From assembly GCF_005771535.1 (NCBI RefSeq), contig NZ_VANU01000001.1, forward strand, positions 682,001-746,000: a DNA stretch of 64,000 bases, written 5' to 3'. The DNA is from Arcobacter arenosus (GTDB taxonomy: Bacteria > Campylobacterota > Campylobacteria > Campylobacterales > Arcobacteraceae). Of this stretch, positions 47,239 through 57,267 are shown piece by piece. The first letter of the stretch is position 1, and each line of letters starts with the position of its first letter. The position numbers were made by a program, and so were the translations under genes. The notes under the pieces were generated by a model. The model was not told the origin of the DNA. It saw only the letters and a list, made by a program, of their open reading frames with translations, and did not search any database.

Positions 47239-49476
47239 ATGTTTAATACAATTAATAAAAAATTTCTATTAGCATTTGGGGTTACTATACTTATATTAAT
47301 GACTATATTTGCAGTTATTTTAATTAATCTAGTAAATAAAAATCTTATCTTAGAACTTGAAAAAAATCTTCAAACTCAGACACAAAGTTATTATAAAACA
47401 GTAGAGTTATATAATGATACATTAGAAAAAAATTCAATTACATTAATAAATATTTTTGAAAAATCCTTTAGAAAACTACAAATTAAAGGTGATTTAACTA
47501 CAAAGATTAATGGCGTAGCTGTTAAAAATATCTATAATGGTTTTGCTAGTTTAAATAACAACTTTCATCCTGTAGATTTATTTACAGAACAAACTCAAGC
47601 GGTAGCTTCTGTGTATGTAAAAGAAAATGACTCATTTATAAGTGTTACTTCATCTTTAATAAGAAAAAATGGAGAAAGAGACCTTTTACATAAAATCACC
47701 CCTGATAGTAAAATATACAAAAGCCTTGAAAAAAATGAAAAATATATCTCTTTGGAAAATTTTGAAGGGGAGAGTTATATCTCAGCATATAAACCTATTG
47801 AACAAAAAGGTGAGATTGTAGGTGCATTATTTGTTGGATACAAATTTACCGATGGGTTAATAGCTGTAGAGAAAAAACTAAAAGAGGTTGTTATTGGAAA
47901 AACTGGTTTTATTTATATCTTAGATGAAAAAGGTAAATTAATAGTCCACAAAACATTGGAAGGGAAAAATGTATCTAATTTCAAAGATAAAGATGGAAAC
48001 TTTTATATAAAAGAGATTTTAGAAAAAAATGAGGGTGTAATTCACTACGATATGCTTGAAAATAACAAATCAAGGGAAAAGATTGCTGCTTTTAAAAAAT
48101 ATGATAAATGGGGTTGGACAATTGTACTTAGCTCATATGAAGATGAGTTTTTAGATATATCAAAAAAAGTTGGGAATCTATTTATTATAGGTTCAATAAT
48201 TCTTACAATAATCTTTTTATCAATAGTATTTGTATTAGTAAACAAACTAATTGCAAATCCACTAGAAAAATTTGAAAGTGGACTTCTAAACTTTTTTAAA
48301 TTTGTTAATAAAGAGTCAAAAGATGCTCAACTAATAGAGATTAATTCAAATGATGAAATTGGTACTATGGCAAAAGTTATAAATGAAAATATTAACTTTA
48401 GCAAAAAAGCTATAAATGAAGATATAGTCCTAATCAATGAGGTTAAAACTATTATTGAAGAGGTAAACAAAGGTTATTTAGATAAAAAAATAAATGCTAC
48501 AACCTCTACAGAGATGTTAAATGAACTTAAAGATTTAATCAATGAGATGTTATCAAATCTTAAAAAATTTGTTGGTGATGACTTAAATACTTTGGTTGCA
48601 GTTTTAGATTCATATGGAAAAAGAGACTTTACAAAACAACTTGATAAAGATAAAGCTGGAATTATTGGTAAAGAGATAAGTAATATGAACAATATTATAA
48701 CTCATATGTTAGTTGCAAGCCAAAATGACGGTATAACTTTAGAAAAAACTTCAAAAGAACTTTCAACTAATGTTAGTACCCTATCAGCAAATGCAACAAA
48801 CCAAGCTGCATCTTTAGAAGAAGTAGCTGCATCTATTACAGAAGTTACTGAGAATATTAATAATACAAGTCAAAAAGCACAAAATATGTTTAATCTTTCT
48901 TCAACTACTAAAGAATCATCATCAAAGGGTAAAGAGTTAGCATCTAAAACGGTTAGTTCTATGGATGAGATAAATGAAAAAGTACAAACCATAAATGAAT
49001 CTATTAATATTATTGACCAAATTGCATTTCAAACAAATATTTTATCTTTAAATGCAGCAGTTGAAGCAGCAACAGCAGGAGAAGCAGGAAAAGGTTTTGC
49101 AGTTGTTGCCCAAGAGGTTAGAAATCTTGCAGCTAGGTCAGCTGAAGCAGCAAGTGAGATTAAACAATTAGTAGAATCTGCTACAATTCAAACCCAAGAA
49201 GGGAAAACAATTAGTTCTAATATGATTAATGGTTTTGAAGAGTTAGAAGAGAAAATAAATGAAACAAATCAAATGATAAACGATGTAGCTTATGCTGCAA
49301 AAGAGCAAACAGAAGTTATGTTACATATTAGTAATACAATCAATAACTTAGATAAATTTACACAAGAAAATGCACAAGTTGCAGAAAAAACAAATGAGAT
49401 AGCAAGAGATACAAATTCTATTGCATCAAAAGTTGTTCAAAATGCAAGTGAAAGTGATTTTATAGGTAAAAAATAG
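47239..49476 (+). CDS. methyl-accepting chemotaxis protein with Cache sensor
   Basis: 745 residues. TM1 (about 8-30), a periplasmic region of about 270 residues with [20 protein letters not shown] and [19 protein letters not shown] (Cache_3/Cache_2 pattern), TM2 (about 312-337), a HAMP-like part and a signalling hairpin with [20 protein letters not shown] and [20 protein letters not shown]. The ligand is unknown. AAAAAGG lies 6 nt before the ATG. It follows the aap operon by 71 nt, so co-regulation with amino-acid uptake is possible. Confidence 0.92.
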   Translation: MFNTINKKFLLAFGVTILILMTIFAVILINLVNKNLILELEKNLQTQTQSYYKTVELYNDTLEKNSITLINIFEKSFRKLQIKGDLTTKINGVAVKNIYNGFASLNNNFHPVDLFTEQTQAVASVYVKENDSFISVTSSLIRKNGERDLLHKITPDSKIYKSLEKNEKYISLENFEGESYISAYKPIEQKGEIVGALFVGYKFTDGLIAVEKKLKEVVIGKTGFIYILDEKGKLIVHKTLEGKNVSNFKDKDGNFYIKEILEKNEGVIHYDMLENNKSREKIAAFKKYDKWGWTIVLSSYEDEFLDISKKVGNLFIIGSIILTIIFLSIVFVLVNKLIANPLEKFESGLLNFFKFVNKESKDAQLIEINSNDEIGTMAKVINENINFSKKAINEDIVLINEVKTIIEEVNKGYLDKKINATTSTEMLNELKDLINEMLSNLKKFVGDDLNTLVAVLDSYGKRDFTKQLDKDKAGIIGKEISNMNNIITHMLVASQNDGITLEKTSKELSTNVSTLSANATNQAASLEEVAASITEVTENINNTSQKAQNMFNLSSTTKESSSKGKELASKTVSSMDEINEKVQTINESINIIDQIAFQTNILSLNAAVEAATAGEAGKGFAVVAQEVRNLAARSAEAASEIKQLVESATIQTQEGKTISSNMINGFEELEEKINETNQMINDVAYAAKEQTEVMLHISNTINNLDKFTQENAQVAEKTNEIARDTNSIASKVVQNASESDFIGKK

Positions 49477-49500
49477 TTAAAAGTCATTTGACTTTTAACT
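49475..49500. terminator. bidirectional terminator shared by two convergent genes
   Basis: Perfect 11-bp stem, AGTTAAAAGTC and GACTTTTAACT, with a 4-nt loop. It includes the stop codons of both the chemoreceptor (49474-49476) and lysE (49495-49497) genes. Confidence 0.65.
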
Positions 49501-50124
49501 ACTTGCTAACCAAACTCCAATACCTATCATTAAAGTTCCAGCAATTTTATTTATTAATCTTACATTTGAACTATCTTGTAAAATTTTCCTTAGTGTACTT
49601 CCACCTGATGCATATATTATTAAACATAAAAATTCTAAAGTTAAAATCATAAGAATAAGTATTGGCAATTGAGATATCATAGGCAATGAATCATCAATAA
49701 AAGGTGGTAAAAGTGCAATAAAAAATGCCCAACCCTTAGGATTTGCAATAGCTGTAACAAACCCTTGCATTGCAAGAGATTTTTTTGAGATTTCAAAACT
49801 ACAACTATTATCAAGTTTTAAAGCCATTTTTCCCTTTGACATCCACATTTGAATACCAAGATAGGCTAAATAAGCCCCTCCACCATATTTCAAAAAAAGA
49901 AATATAGTTGGATATTTTAACATTATAGTTGCAACACCAATAACAGAAGAAGTAGCTACTAAGCCTACTCCTAATAGTTCTCCATACATCATATAAAATG
50001 TTTTTTTTAATCCTATACTCATACCCATACTAAGGGCAAGTGTCATACACATTCCAGGAGTGATTGATACAAAAAAGAAAGTGGGAATAAAAACTAAAAG
50101 TAAAGTTATGTTTATTAAGTCCAA
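49495..50124 (-). CDS. LysE-family amino-acid exporter
   Basis: 209 residues with about six helices. Family marks are FVSITPGMCMTLALSMGMSI near the N-terminus, YLAYLGIQMW and FVTAIANPKGWAFFIALLPP. LysE/RhtB proteins export amino acids or similar small molecules across the inner membrane; the substrate is not evident. The start is TTG at 50124 with AAGGA six nt upstream. It lies downstream of ald, from which the ald terminator separates it. Confidence 0.9.
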   Translation of the reverse strand: MDLINITLLLVFIPTFFFVSITPGMCMTLALSMGMSIGLKKTFYMMYGELLGVGLVATSSVIGVATIMLKYPTIFLFLKYGGGAYLAYLGIQMWMSKGKMALKLDNSCSFEISKKSLAMQGFVTAIANPKGWAFFIALLPPFIDDSLPMISQLPILILMILTLEFLCLIIYASGGSTLRKILQDSSNVRLINKIAGTLMIGIGVWLASS

Positions 50125-50162
50125 ATATAATCCTTTAAAATTGGATTATATTTAAAAAAGTT

Positions 50163-50190
50163 AAAAAGGGGAAGGAAAATTCCCCTTTTT
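50163..50190 (-). terminator. intrinsic terminator of ald
   Basis: Perfect 11-bp stem, AAAAAGGGGAA and TTCCCCTTTTT, with a 6-nt loop and T-tracts on both sides, 17 nt after the ald stop on the minus strand. Confidence 0.85.
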
Positions 50191-50206
50191 TTTCAATTTT
50201 ATATTA

Positions 50207-51313
50207 TTAAAATGTTACAGGCTCATATGGGATATCTAAACTTTTTGCCACTGCTTCATTTGTTAGTTTCCCATCATAAGTATTTAAACCATTTAGTAAA
50301 TGTTTATCATCAGCTAAAGCTTTTTCCAAACCTTTATTAGCTATTGCTAATCCATGTCTTAATGTTGTTGCAGTTAAAGCTAAAGTAGAAGTTAATGAAA
50401 CTGCCCCTGGCATATTTGCAACACAATAATGAACTACATCATTTACAACATATGTTGGATTATCATGGTATGTAGCTTTACTTGTTTCAAAACATCCACC
50501 TTGATCAATTGCAACATCAACAATAACTGAGTTTTTCTTCATAAGTTTTAAATCATCTTTAGAGATTAGTTTTGGAGCTGTTGCTCCTGGAATTAGAACT
50601 GCACCAATAACTAAATCAGCTTCACTAATTGCTTTAACAATATTTGTTCTATTTGAAAATAATGTAGTTACCTTCGAACCAAAAAGATCATCATAAAAAG
50701 CAAGTCTTGATGCACTAATATCTAAAACAGTAACATTAGCACCTAATCCAACTGCCATTTTACAAGCATTAAGTCCAACTATACCTCCACCGATTATTAC
50801 AACATTTCCTCTTTTTACTCCTGGAACACCACCAAGTAATACACCTCTTCCACCAAAAGGTTTTTCTAAATATTTTGCACCCTCTTGAGTTGCAAGTCGC
50901 CCAGCTATTTCACTCATTGGTGTTAAACAAGGAAGTCCACCCTCTGAAGATGTAATTGTTTCATAAGCAACAGCTTTTACTTTTTTTTCTAAGAGCATTT
51001 GTGCTTGTGGTTTATCAGCAGCTATATGTAAATAAGTATATAAAATTTGTCCTTCATGGAAAAAGTCATACTCTTCAGGTAATGGTTCTTTAACTTTTAC
51101 TATCATTTCACTATCATCAAAGATTTTTTGTTTATTCTCTTCAATAATAGCTCCAACTTTTTCATATTCACTATTTTCAAAACCAGCACCAACACCTGCA
51201 TCTTTTTCTACAAATACTGTATGTCCTGCATTTACATATGCACTTACACAATCAGGAGTTAATCCAACTCTATATTCATGTACTTTGATTTCCTTGATTA
51301 AACCAATTTTCAT
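50207..51313 (-). CDS. ald: alanine dehydrogenase
   Basis: 368 residues. N-terminal GLIKEIKVHEYRVGLTPDCV, IVKVKEPLPEEY and YTYLHIAAD carry substrate residues, and the Rossmann part has VVIIGGGIVGLNACKMAV. The enzyme converts L-alanine to pyruvate and ammonia with NAD+. The divergent XRE-cupin gene starts 147 nt away, and three identical palindromes lie between, so ald is probably controlled by that regulator. Confidence 0.96.
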   Translation of the reverse strand: MKIGLIKEIKVHEYRVGLTPDCVSAYVNAGHTVFVEKDAGVGAGFENSEYEKVGAIIEENKQKIFDDSEMIVKVKEPLPEEYDFFHEGQILYTYLHIAADKPQAQMLLEKKVKAVAYETITSSEGGLPCLTPMSEIAGRLATQEGAKYLEKPFGGRGVLLGGVPGVKRGNVVIIGGGIVGLNACKMAVGLGANVTVLDISASRLAFYDDLFGSKVTTLFSNRTNIVKAISEADLVIGAVLIPGATAPKLISKDDLKLMKKNSVIVDVAIDQGGCFETSKATYHDNPTYVVNDVVHYCVANMPGAVSLTSTLALTATTLRHGLAIANKGLEKALADDKHLLNGLNTYDGKLTNEAVAKSLDIPYEPVTF

Positions 51314-51332
51314 TTAATTTCCTTTAAAAGAT

Positions 51333-51407
51333 TTTAATTAAATTAAATTTTATCCCTTTTTTATTGAAAAAAAGTTTAATTATATTAAATAATTTAATTT
51401 TATTAAA
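51333..51407. promoter_or_regulatory. three TTTAAT-N3-ATTAAA palindromes, candidate operators
   Basis: Perfect 15-bp palindromes occur at 51333-51347, 51375-51389 and 51393-51407, each TTTAAT-N3-ATTAAA. Centres are 42 and 18 nt apart. They lie between ald and the divergent XRE-cupin gene, as expected for an autoregulating repressor or activator. The region is very AT-rich, so chance adds some risk. Confidence 0.55.
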
Positions 51408-51459
51408 CTTAATATTAGTTTTGTTAAAATATCAATGTTTATTTATAAAAAGGTTAATA

Positions 51460-52042
51460 ATGGAAAATGAATTTTTTGTAGGAACAAAGATAAAAGAGTT
51501 AAGAGTAAATCTTAATATGAGTGCAAAAGATTTAGCAAATAATGCACAAATTTCAGTTGGTATGTTATCACAATTAGAAAATGGTTCTACACAAGGTTCA
51601 GTTGAAACGCTCAGAAAAATTGCAAAGGTTTTAAATACAACATTAGCACAACTATTTGCAAATGAAGAGGAGATTACAAGTAAAGCTATAAATGATGAAT
51701 CTTTTTATGTTGTAAGAAGTGAAAATAGAAAAAAAATCTCTTTTCCTGACCCCCCTTTACAATTGTGAACTTTTAGTTCCTGATTTGCAAGGTGATATTG
51801 AATTTGTATTGGTTAATCTTGAACCACAAAGAGTTACAGAGGATATAATTCCTCATACAAAAGGTGGTGAAGAGTGTAATTATGTTTTAAATGGTGAAAT
51901 TGTAGTAACTTTAAATGATAAAGAATTTATTTTGTCTCAAGGGGATTGTATTAGATTTAATCCTGAAATACCACATAAAATAGAAAACAGAAGTAATAAA
52001 AAAGCTTCTTATATTTCGGCTATTACTCCTGTTTCATTCTAA
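51460..52042 (+). pseudogene. XRE-cupin transcription regulator, frameshifted
   Basis: An N-terminal HTH (IKELRVNLNMSAKDLANNAQ, VGMLSQLENGSTQGSVETLR) continues to 51768, where it stops. A cupin domain (EFVLVNLEPQRVTEDIIPHT, GEECNYVLNGEIVV, HKIENRSN) is in the next frame to 52042. The frame changes at a tract of six C (51750-51755): with five the protein would read on as SFPDPLYNCELLVP, about 193 residues, normal for this family. Either one C was gained, the assembly has an error, or the tract varies. AAAGG lies 6 nt before the ATG at 51460. Confidence 0.85.
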
Positions 52043-52043
52043 A

Positions 52044-53009
52044 CTATTTTAATAGCCATTTCCAAAATCTTACAATACAACAATCTTTTTTATTAAGCAT
52101 CTCATATGCTTTTTCAATTGATTCAACTCTTTTTGCAGTAAAAAGAATAATTGCAACATTTAGTTTAACTAATTTCATTAGCTCAGCACTTGGATTTTCT
52201 AATATTTTTAGATTCTCCTCTAAAGTAATATTTTCATATTTTTCAGTATAGTTAATATCAAAATCAGCTAATTTTATAGGTTTTTCAACAATCTCCTCAC
52301 CCTCTTTTATCCAATATTTTGAGTTTGAAAAAACTTCAGTTGAACCTTCACTCCCTTTTAAAATAAGAAGATTTTCATAGTTATGTCCAAATAATTTTAT
52401 ATATTTTTCTACATAAGGTCTATGAAAAGCAGAAGTTATAGCATATTTCGAGTTTGCAGGATTTAAAAGTTTTTCAACAGTGTTAAAAATAGTTCTCATA
52501 TAAAGTTTTTTTCTTAACTGGGTTAAATTAGATAGCTCCTCAAAATACTCTTTTCTATCATAAAAAGCTATTATATTATCATCAAGTTCGATTGCTTGAG
52601 CTAACTCTTTTACAAAAAGTCCACTTTTTGCAGGTTGTAATTTATCTCCACTAATTACAAGTTTAAAAGGTTCAATCTCTTTATGTTGTTTAAAAAAATC
52701 ATTTAAAACCGAACTAAATAAAGGGAATAAATAAGGTTGGTCTGTTTTCCCATCAAAAGAATAACCAAGTTCAACTGATTGAGGGATATCATCTTTCTTA
52801 ATATATTTTTCACAAGCTTCTAGACAACCAGCTAATTCTTCATCACTCTCTAGTTTAACCCTCAAAAGCATTAAAAAAGCTGCTGCTTGTTCACTTTCAC
52901 ATTTATTTTGTAAGATTCCATCAATAGCTTCAATAATCTCTTCTTTAGTTAAATCACGATTTGATTTTGGGCCAGTACCCACTGCTTTAATATATTTGAA
53001 AAAGTTCAT
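52044..53009 (-). CDS. TrpD2/YbiB-like phosphoribosyltransferase-family protein
   Basis: 321 residues. The N-terminal helical part (RDLTKEEIIEAIDGILQNKC, QAAAFLMLLRVK) matches the anthranilate phosphoribosyltransferase fold, and GSEGSTEV sits where TrpD2 proteins have GTEG. The catalytic loop GTGGD of true TrpD is replaced by FDGKTDQP. TrpD2 proteins bind nucleic acids and lack normal activity, so biosynthesis is unlikely. AGGA lies 8 nt before the ATG. It is convergent with the XRE-cupin gene (1 nt apart). Confidence 0.75.
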   Translation of the reverse strand: MNFFKYIKAVGTGPKSNRDLTKEEIIEAIDGILQNKCESEQAAAFLMLLRVKLESDEELAGCLEACEKYIKKDDIPQSVELGYSFDGKTDQPYLFPLFSSVLNDFFKQHKEIEPFKLVISGDKLQPAKSGLFVKELAQAIELDDNIIAFYDRKEYFEELSNLTQLRKKLYMRTIFNTVEKLLNPANSKYAITSAFHRPYVEKYIKLFGHNYENLLILKGSEGSTEVFSNSKYWIKEGEEIVEKPIKLADFDINYTEKYENITLEENLKILENPSAELMKLVKLNVAIILFTAKRVESIEKAYEMLNKKDCCIVRFWKWLLK

Positions 53010-53155
53010 GCATGTATTCCTAAAATTAATAAATTGTGCCTATATTAGCATATTTTCACTTTCTAGTCTTAGAAATAGTTGTTAAAAAATCAACAAAAAA
53101 ATAAGAGAGTCTTTTTATTTACTATTTCTACACAAAAAAATGTTACTATTTTATT

Positions 53156-53536
53156 ATGAAAAAAATATTTATATTGTTTACTATTATTTTTACAACTCTT
53201 TTTGCTTATAAATCCAATATCAAAGGGATTTATGCAGTTGGGATTTTTGATGCTCAAGGTAGAGGAGAAAATATCCAACATACAAGAAAAACAAAAAATG
53301 ATTATAATGGAATATGTTACACAAAAATATTCTTGTATGGAAATGCTTTTAATGTAAAACCAGAAGTTTCAATAGGTAATTCTATTGGTTCTTATATTAA
53401 CTCTAAACCTATTTATGACAAAAGAAATATAAAAATTGGTGAGGAATTAACATATAAACATTTAAATGTTCAAAATGGACTTCTCAAAGTAACTCTTAGA
53501 AATAGGATATTTGATTCTAAGGTTTATGTAAAATAA
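53156..53536 (+). CDS. small secreted protein of unknown function
   Basis: 126 residues. A signal peptide (KKIFILFTIIFTTLFA) precedes a mature part of about 109 residues that is rich in Asn, Lys and Tyr, with one Cys and no recognised domain. No ribosome binding site is clear. It is followed at once by a bidirectional terminator, which supports real transcription in this direction. Confidence 0.6.
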   Translation: MKKIFILFTIIFTTLFAYKSNIKGIYAVGIFDAQGRGENIQHTRKTKNDYNGICYTKIFLYGNAFNVKPEVSIGNSIGSYINSKPIYDKRNIKIGEELTYKHLNVQNGLLKVTLRNRIFDSKVYVK

Positions 53537-53562
53537 AGTGATTTAAAAAATCACTTTATTTT
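53530..53562. terminator. bidirectional terminator
   Basis: Perfect 15-bp stem, AAAATAAAGTGATTT and AAATCACTTTATTTT, with a 3-nt loop. It lies between the convergent small genes ending at 53536 and 53568 and overlaps the stop of the first. Confidence 0.8.
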
Positions 53563-53567
53563 ACTAT

Positions 53568-53738
53568 TCAAGGCTCACCTAAAAACATAAGCCCTAAAAT
53601 AAATGATACAATTATAGTTGAACCAATAGGAAATGCTTTTGATAGTGGATTTTCTTTCCCAACCATTGACATACCAACTTTACTTAATACAAAGAAAAAA
53701 CCTATTAATACTAAGGCACCAATAATCTTAATAATCAT
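53568..53738 (-). CDS. 56-residue membrane protein
   Basis: The frame starts MIIKIIGALVLIGFFFVLSK, then VGMSMVGKENPLSKAFP, and ends in a second hydrophobic segment (GSTIIVSFILGLMFLGEP). Two membrane helices are likely. AAGGAGG lies 5 nt before the ATG, the best ribosome binding site in this part of the window. It is shorter than usual gene-finding cut-offs. A shared terminator sits after its stop. Function is unknown. Confidence 0.75.
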   Translation of the reverse strand: MIIKIIGALVLIGFFFVLSKVGMSMVGKENPLSKAFPIGSTIIVSFILGLMFLGEP

Positions 53739-53844
53739 AATAGCCTCCTTGAATTTTCATCTAAGTATATTTTAATTTCTTAAATTTAATTAAAAAGTAA
53801 ATTTTTTATATATTTTATTCTTTAAGGAAATCTATAAAAATAGT

Positions 53845-55920
53845 CTATTTTAAGCTATCATATTTTATTGGAATCTCTATAAAAAACTTAGCCCCTTTAT
53901 CAGTATTTTTTACAAAAAGGTTACCTTTTAAGCTTTCAGTAACAATTCTATAACTCATATAAAGTCCTAAACCAGTCCCCTGAGACTTATGTTTTGTTGT
54001 AAAGTAAGCATCAAAAATTTTATTGATAATATCATCAGGAATTCCTCCTGCATTATCTTCTAAAGTAATAATAATAATTTCTTTTTCAATTTTTAGATTT
54101 AATATTATATTTTTATCTTGAATATTTCTTTCAATAAAAATTTCATTAGCATTATTAATTATATTTATTAATACTTGTTCTAATTCACCTGAAATCATCC
54201 CAATAACAATATCATTTTTTTCTATATTATTTATAATATTTATATGATTACTTTTTATTGTTGTATCTAAAATTTGAAGTACATCATCTACACTTTTTTT
54301 AATACTAACTGCTTTAAACTCTTTATCATTTCGTATAAAGTTTCTAAAAGACTCTATTATATTAGAAAGATAATTTGCACTATCCATAATACTCTTCATC
54401 TCTTTTTCTAAATCAACTTCTTTTAACATTTTTAACTCTTGTTTTAATGAGACCGATGAAGCTACTGAAGTTATAATTGATAAAGGTTGTCTCCATTGAT
54501 GGGCAATATTACTTAACATTTCACCAAGTGCAGTCATTCTAGTTTGATTTAACATTTTTAGTTGATGTTCTTCATACTTTTTTTTAGCAGTTATATCTGT
54601 TCTAGTTGAAATATACTCTATGATTCGATTTTCTTGGTTATAAACAGGTTCTACCCTTGAATAAACCCAATAATATCCCCCATCTTTTTTAAGGTTTTTA
54701 ACCTCATTTTCCCAAACTTTTCCACTTTGAATTGTTGTCCATAGTTCTTTAAAAACAGTTTTTTTCATATCAGGGTGTCTGATTATATTATGAGGTTTTC
54801 CAATCAATTCATCTTTTGTATAACCTGATATCTCACAAAAAGCCTTACTAACATAAGTTATATAACCTTTTAAATCTGTTTTTGAAAAAATTACATTATT
54901 GTCATAGACATTTAATAAATCTTTTAACTTTTTTTTCTGTTTATCGATTTTTAGAGTCTTTTTTTCAACCTCTTCATTTAATCTTCCCACATAATTTTTA
55001 TTAAGTAAAAATAATATAAATAGAACATAGATTACTACAGCTACAATAACTTGAGATGAATATTCAAACCTAAAGTTATAAATTTTTGATTTATCAAGTT
55101 TTTTTTCATCAAAAAAGAAGATAAAAAAGCCCATCTCCCCACCATGAATATCTTTAATTTGAGTAGTAGTTACTAAATATTTATCAAAAAGTATGGGTTT
55201 TTCTAAATACATCAATTTTTTCAAACCATAAATTTTAACTTTCTTCATTAAACTTTTAGATGCATTTAGATTTGCAACATAATTATTACCTATAAACAGA
55301 GAAGTGAAGGGTTTTATAAATCTGGTTGTATAATCTTCATGAACAACCATTAATGGTTCAATATCATATTTCTTAAGAACTCTTGCTATTGAATTAAACT
55401 TAGAAATCATCTCAATAATTCCTACAAATTTACCGTTATCATATAGAGGAATCATTGTTTTAAATGTCATATCAAATCGTCCCGTACTAATACCCCTCAT
55501 AGGTCTAGGATTCTTTATCATATCAACAATATCTATTCTAGCACTTGCAGCATGGTCTCCAATTCTATTTGTCCAACTTCTATAAAAACTATATCCATCT
55601 TTATCAATAATTTGTATCCATAAATTTTTATATTCCCCAAAATTTTGGGTTTCTTCAATAATTTCTGAGTAATCTAATAGGGAGTTATCTTTTTTGACTA
55701 ATGCTTCAATTAACTTCTTATCTTTACTTAAAAGGTTTGTCAATGCAAAAGTTTTTCCAAATTTCTTTTCAACTTCATCATTAAAAAAAGCTATGATCTC
55801 TTCACTTTTTTTATTATGAATATCTTTTTCATACTCATTTTTTTTATCTAAATAATAAAACTCATGAGATAAAAAAATAAGAAATAGTAAAAAGATAGAA
55901 CTTATTAAAAACTTTTGCAT
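53845..55920 (-). CDS. sensor histidine kinase with Cache and Aer-like PAS domains
   Basis: 691 residues. TM1 (about 4-18), a periplasmic domain (20-288) with Cache-like features, TM2 (290-307), a coiled coil, a PAS domain (about 335-445) with FCEISGYTKDELIGKPHNII and RHPDMKK, as in the FAD-binding PAS of the aerotaxis receptor Aer, then the kinase core with His474 in HQWRQPLSI, DNAGGIPDDI and GTGLGLYMSY. The PAS hints at redox sensing; FAD binding is inference. It starts 13 nt after serS on the same strand. No response regulator is adjacent. Confidence 0.92.
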   Translation of the reverse strand: MQKFLISSIFLLFLIFLSHEFYYLDKKNEYEKDIHNKKSEEIIAFFNDEVEKKFGKTFALTNLLSKDKKLIEALVKKDNSLLDYSEIIEETQNFGEYKNLWIQIIDKDGYSFYRSWTNRIGDHAASARIDIVDMIKNPRPMRGISTGRFDMTFKTMIPLYDNGKFVGIIEMISKFNSIARVLKKYDIEPLMVVHEDYTTRFIKPFTSLFIGNNYVANLNASKSLMKKVKIYGLKKLMYLEKPILFDKYLVTTTQIKDIHGGEMGFFIFFFDEKKLDKSKIYNFRFEYSSQVIVAVVIYVLFILFLLNKNYVGRLNEEVEKKTLKIDKQKKKLKDLLNVYDNNVIFSKTDLKGYITYVSKAFCEISGYTKDELIGKPHNIIRHPDMKKTVFKELWTTIQSGKVWENEVKNLKKDGGYYWVYSRVEPVYNQENRIIEYISTRTDITAKKKYEEHQLKMLNQTRMTALGEMLSNIAHQWRQPLSIITSVASSVSLKQELKMLKEVDLEKEMKSIMDSANYLSNIIESFRNFIRNDKEFKAVSIKKSVDDVLQILDTTIKSNHINIINNIEKNDIVIGMISGELEQVLINIINNANEIFIERNIQDKNIILNLKIEKEIIIITLEDNAGGIPDDIINKIFDAYFTTKHKSQGTGLGLYMSYRIVTESLKGNLFVKNTDKGAKFFIEIPIKYDSLK

Positions 55921-55932
55921 ATAAAAGTATTC

Positions 55933-57171
55933 TTACATATACTTTACTAAAACATCTGGGATTTTAACAGTTCCATCTTCTTGTTGATAGTTTTCCATAA
56001 TTGCTAATAAAGTTCTTCCAACAGCTAATGACGAACCATTTAAAGTATGAGCTAAGATATTCTTTTTACCATCTTTATATCTGATTTTTGCACGTCTTGC
56101 TTGAAATTCTCTTGTATTTGAGATAGAAGAGATTTCTCTATATTTTCCTTGACCTGGAAGCCAAACCTCTAAGTCTATTGTAGTTGAAGCACTAAATCCT
56201 AAATCTCCTGTGCATAATTGAACTTTTTGATGAGCAAGTCCAAGTGAAGTTAATAAATCACTTGCACAAGCAACCATTTTTTCAAAAACTTCTTCCGATT
56301 CTTCTTGTTTAGTGATTGCTACCATCTCAACTTTATCAAATTGGTGTTGTCTAATTAATCCTCTTGTATCACGCCCTGCACTTCCTGCTTCTTTTCTAAA
56401 ACATGGAGTATAAGAAGTCATTAATAAAGGTAATTCATCAGCTGGTATAATCTCATCATTATAAAGATTTGTTAATTGAACCTCAGCAGTTGGAATTAAA
56501 TATAAATCTTCACCCTCAATTTTAAATAAATCATCTTCAAATTTTGGTAATTGTCCTGTTCCTTGAAGAGTGTTTGAATTTGCCATAAAAGGAACATACC
56601 ATTCTTCAAATCCTCGCTCTTTGTTAAAATCAAGCATATAGTTAATTAATGCTCGCTCTAATCTTGCCCCTTGACCTTTAATTGCAGAGAATCTAGATTT
56701 TGCTAATTTAACACCTCTTTCAAAATCTAACCATCCGTTGTTTAAATCCCAATGCTCTTTTGGTTCAAAAGAAAATACAGGTTTCTCTCCAATTATTTCT
56801 AAAACAACATTTTCATTTTCATCTGCACCATCAGGAACATTTTCATCAGGAAGATTTGGAATTCCTAAAGCAATAGAAGACAATTCATCTTCTAAAGTTT
56901 TAACTTCCTCTTCCATTGATTGTTTTTTTGATTTAAGTTCATTAATAGAATCTTGTAAAGGAGCAATATCTAAGCCCTCTTTTTTATATCTTCCAAACTC
57001 TTTTGAAAGTTTGTTTTGCTCTGCTGTAACATTTTCCATCTCTTGTCTTTTTTGCTTTGCATTATCAGTTAAGTCTTTTAACTTATCAAGAGTAGATTGT
57101 TCAACACCTTTTCTTTTTAAGGCATTTGCCATATTTTCAAAATCTTTTTGTAGTTGCTTTACATCAATCAT
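55933..57171 (-). CDS. serS: seryl-tRNA synthetase
   Basis: 412 residues. An N-terminal antiparallel coiled coil (about 1-105) that grips tRNA-Ser precedes the class II core with [20 protein letters not shown] (motif 2) and [20 protein letters not shown] (motif 3). It charges tRNA-Ser and also tRNA-Sec where present. The divergent TAXI gene starts 96 nt away; the histidine kinase gene follows 13 nt downstream. Confidence 0.97.
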   Translation of the reverse strand: MIDVKQLQKDFENMANALKRKGVEQSTLDKLKDLTDNAKQKRQEMENVTAEQNKLSKEFGRYKKEGLDIAPLQDSINELKSKKQSMEEEVKTLEDELSSIALGIPNLPDENVPDGADENENVVLEIIGEKPVFSFEPKEHWDLNNGWLDFERGVKLAKSRFSAIKGQGARLERALINYMLDFNKERGFEEWYVPFMANSNTLQGTGQLPKFEDDLFKIEGEDLYLIPTAEVQLTNLYNDEIIPADELPLLMTSYTPCFRKEAGSAGRDTRGLIRQHQFDKVEMVAITKQEESEEVFEKMVACASDLLTSLGLAHQKVQLCTGDLGFSASTTIDLEVWLPGQGKYREISSISNTREFQARRAKIRYKDGKKNILAHTLNGSSLAVGRTLLAIMENYQQEDGTVKIPDVLVKYM

Positions 57172-57267
57172 TTCAATCTTTCTTATAAATTTTTCGTGAT
57201 TATATCTAAAATTAACTTTTTAGTGTTTTATAATGGCATCTATAATAAAATATGTTACTATACCATC

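Noticed and set aside
51748-51768. Programmed -1 frameshift in the XRE-cupin gene
   Set aside because: Joining the frames needs +1 (or -2), so the usual -1 slippery heptamer does not apply; indel or tract variation is simpler.
53090-53281. 63-residue minus-strand frame opposite the small secreted protein
   Set aside because: No ribosome binding site or conserved features; it is the complement of the better supported plus-strand gene.
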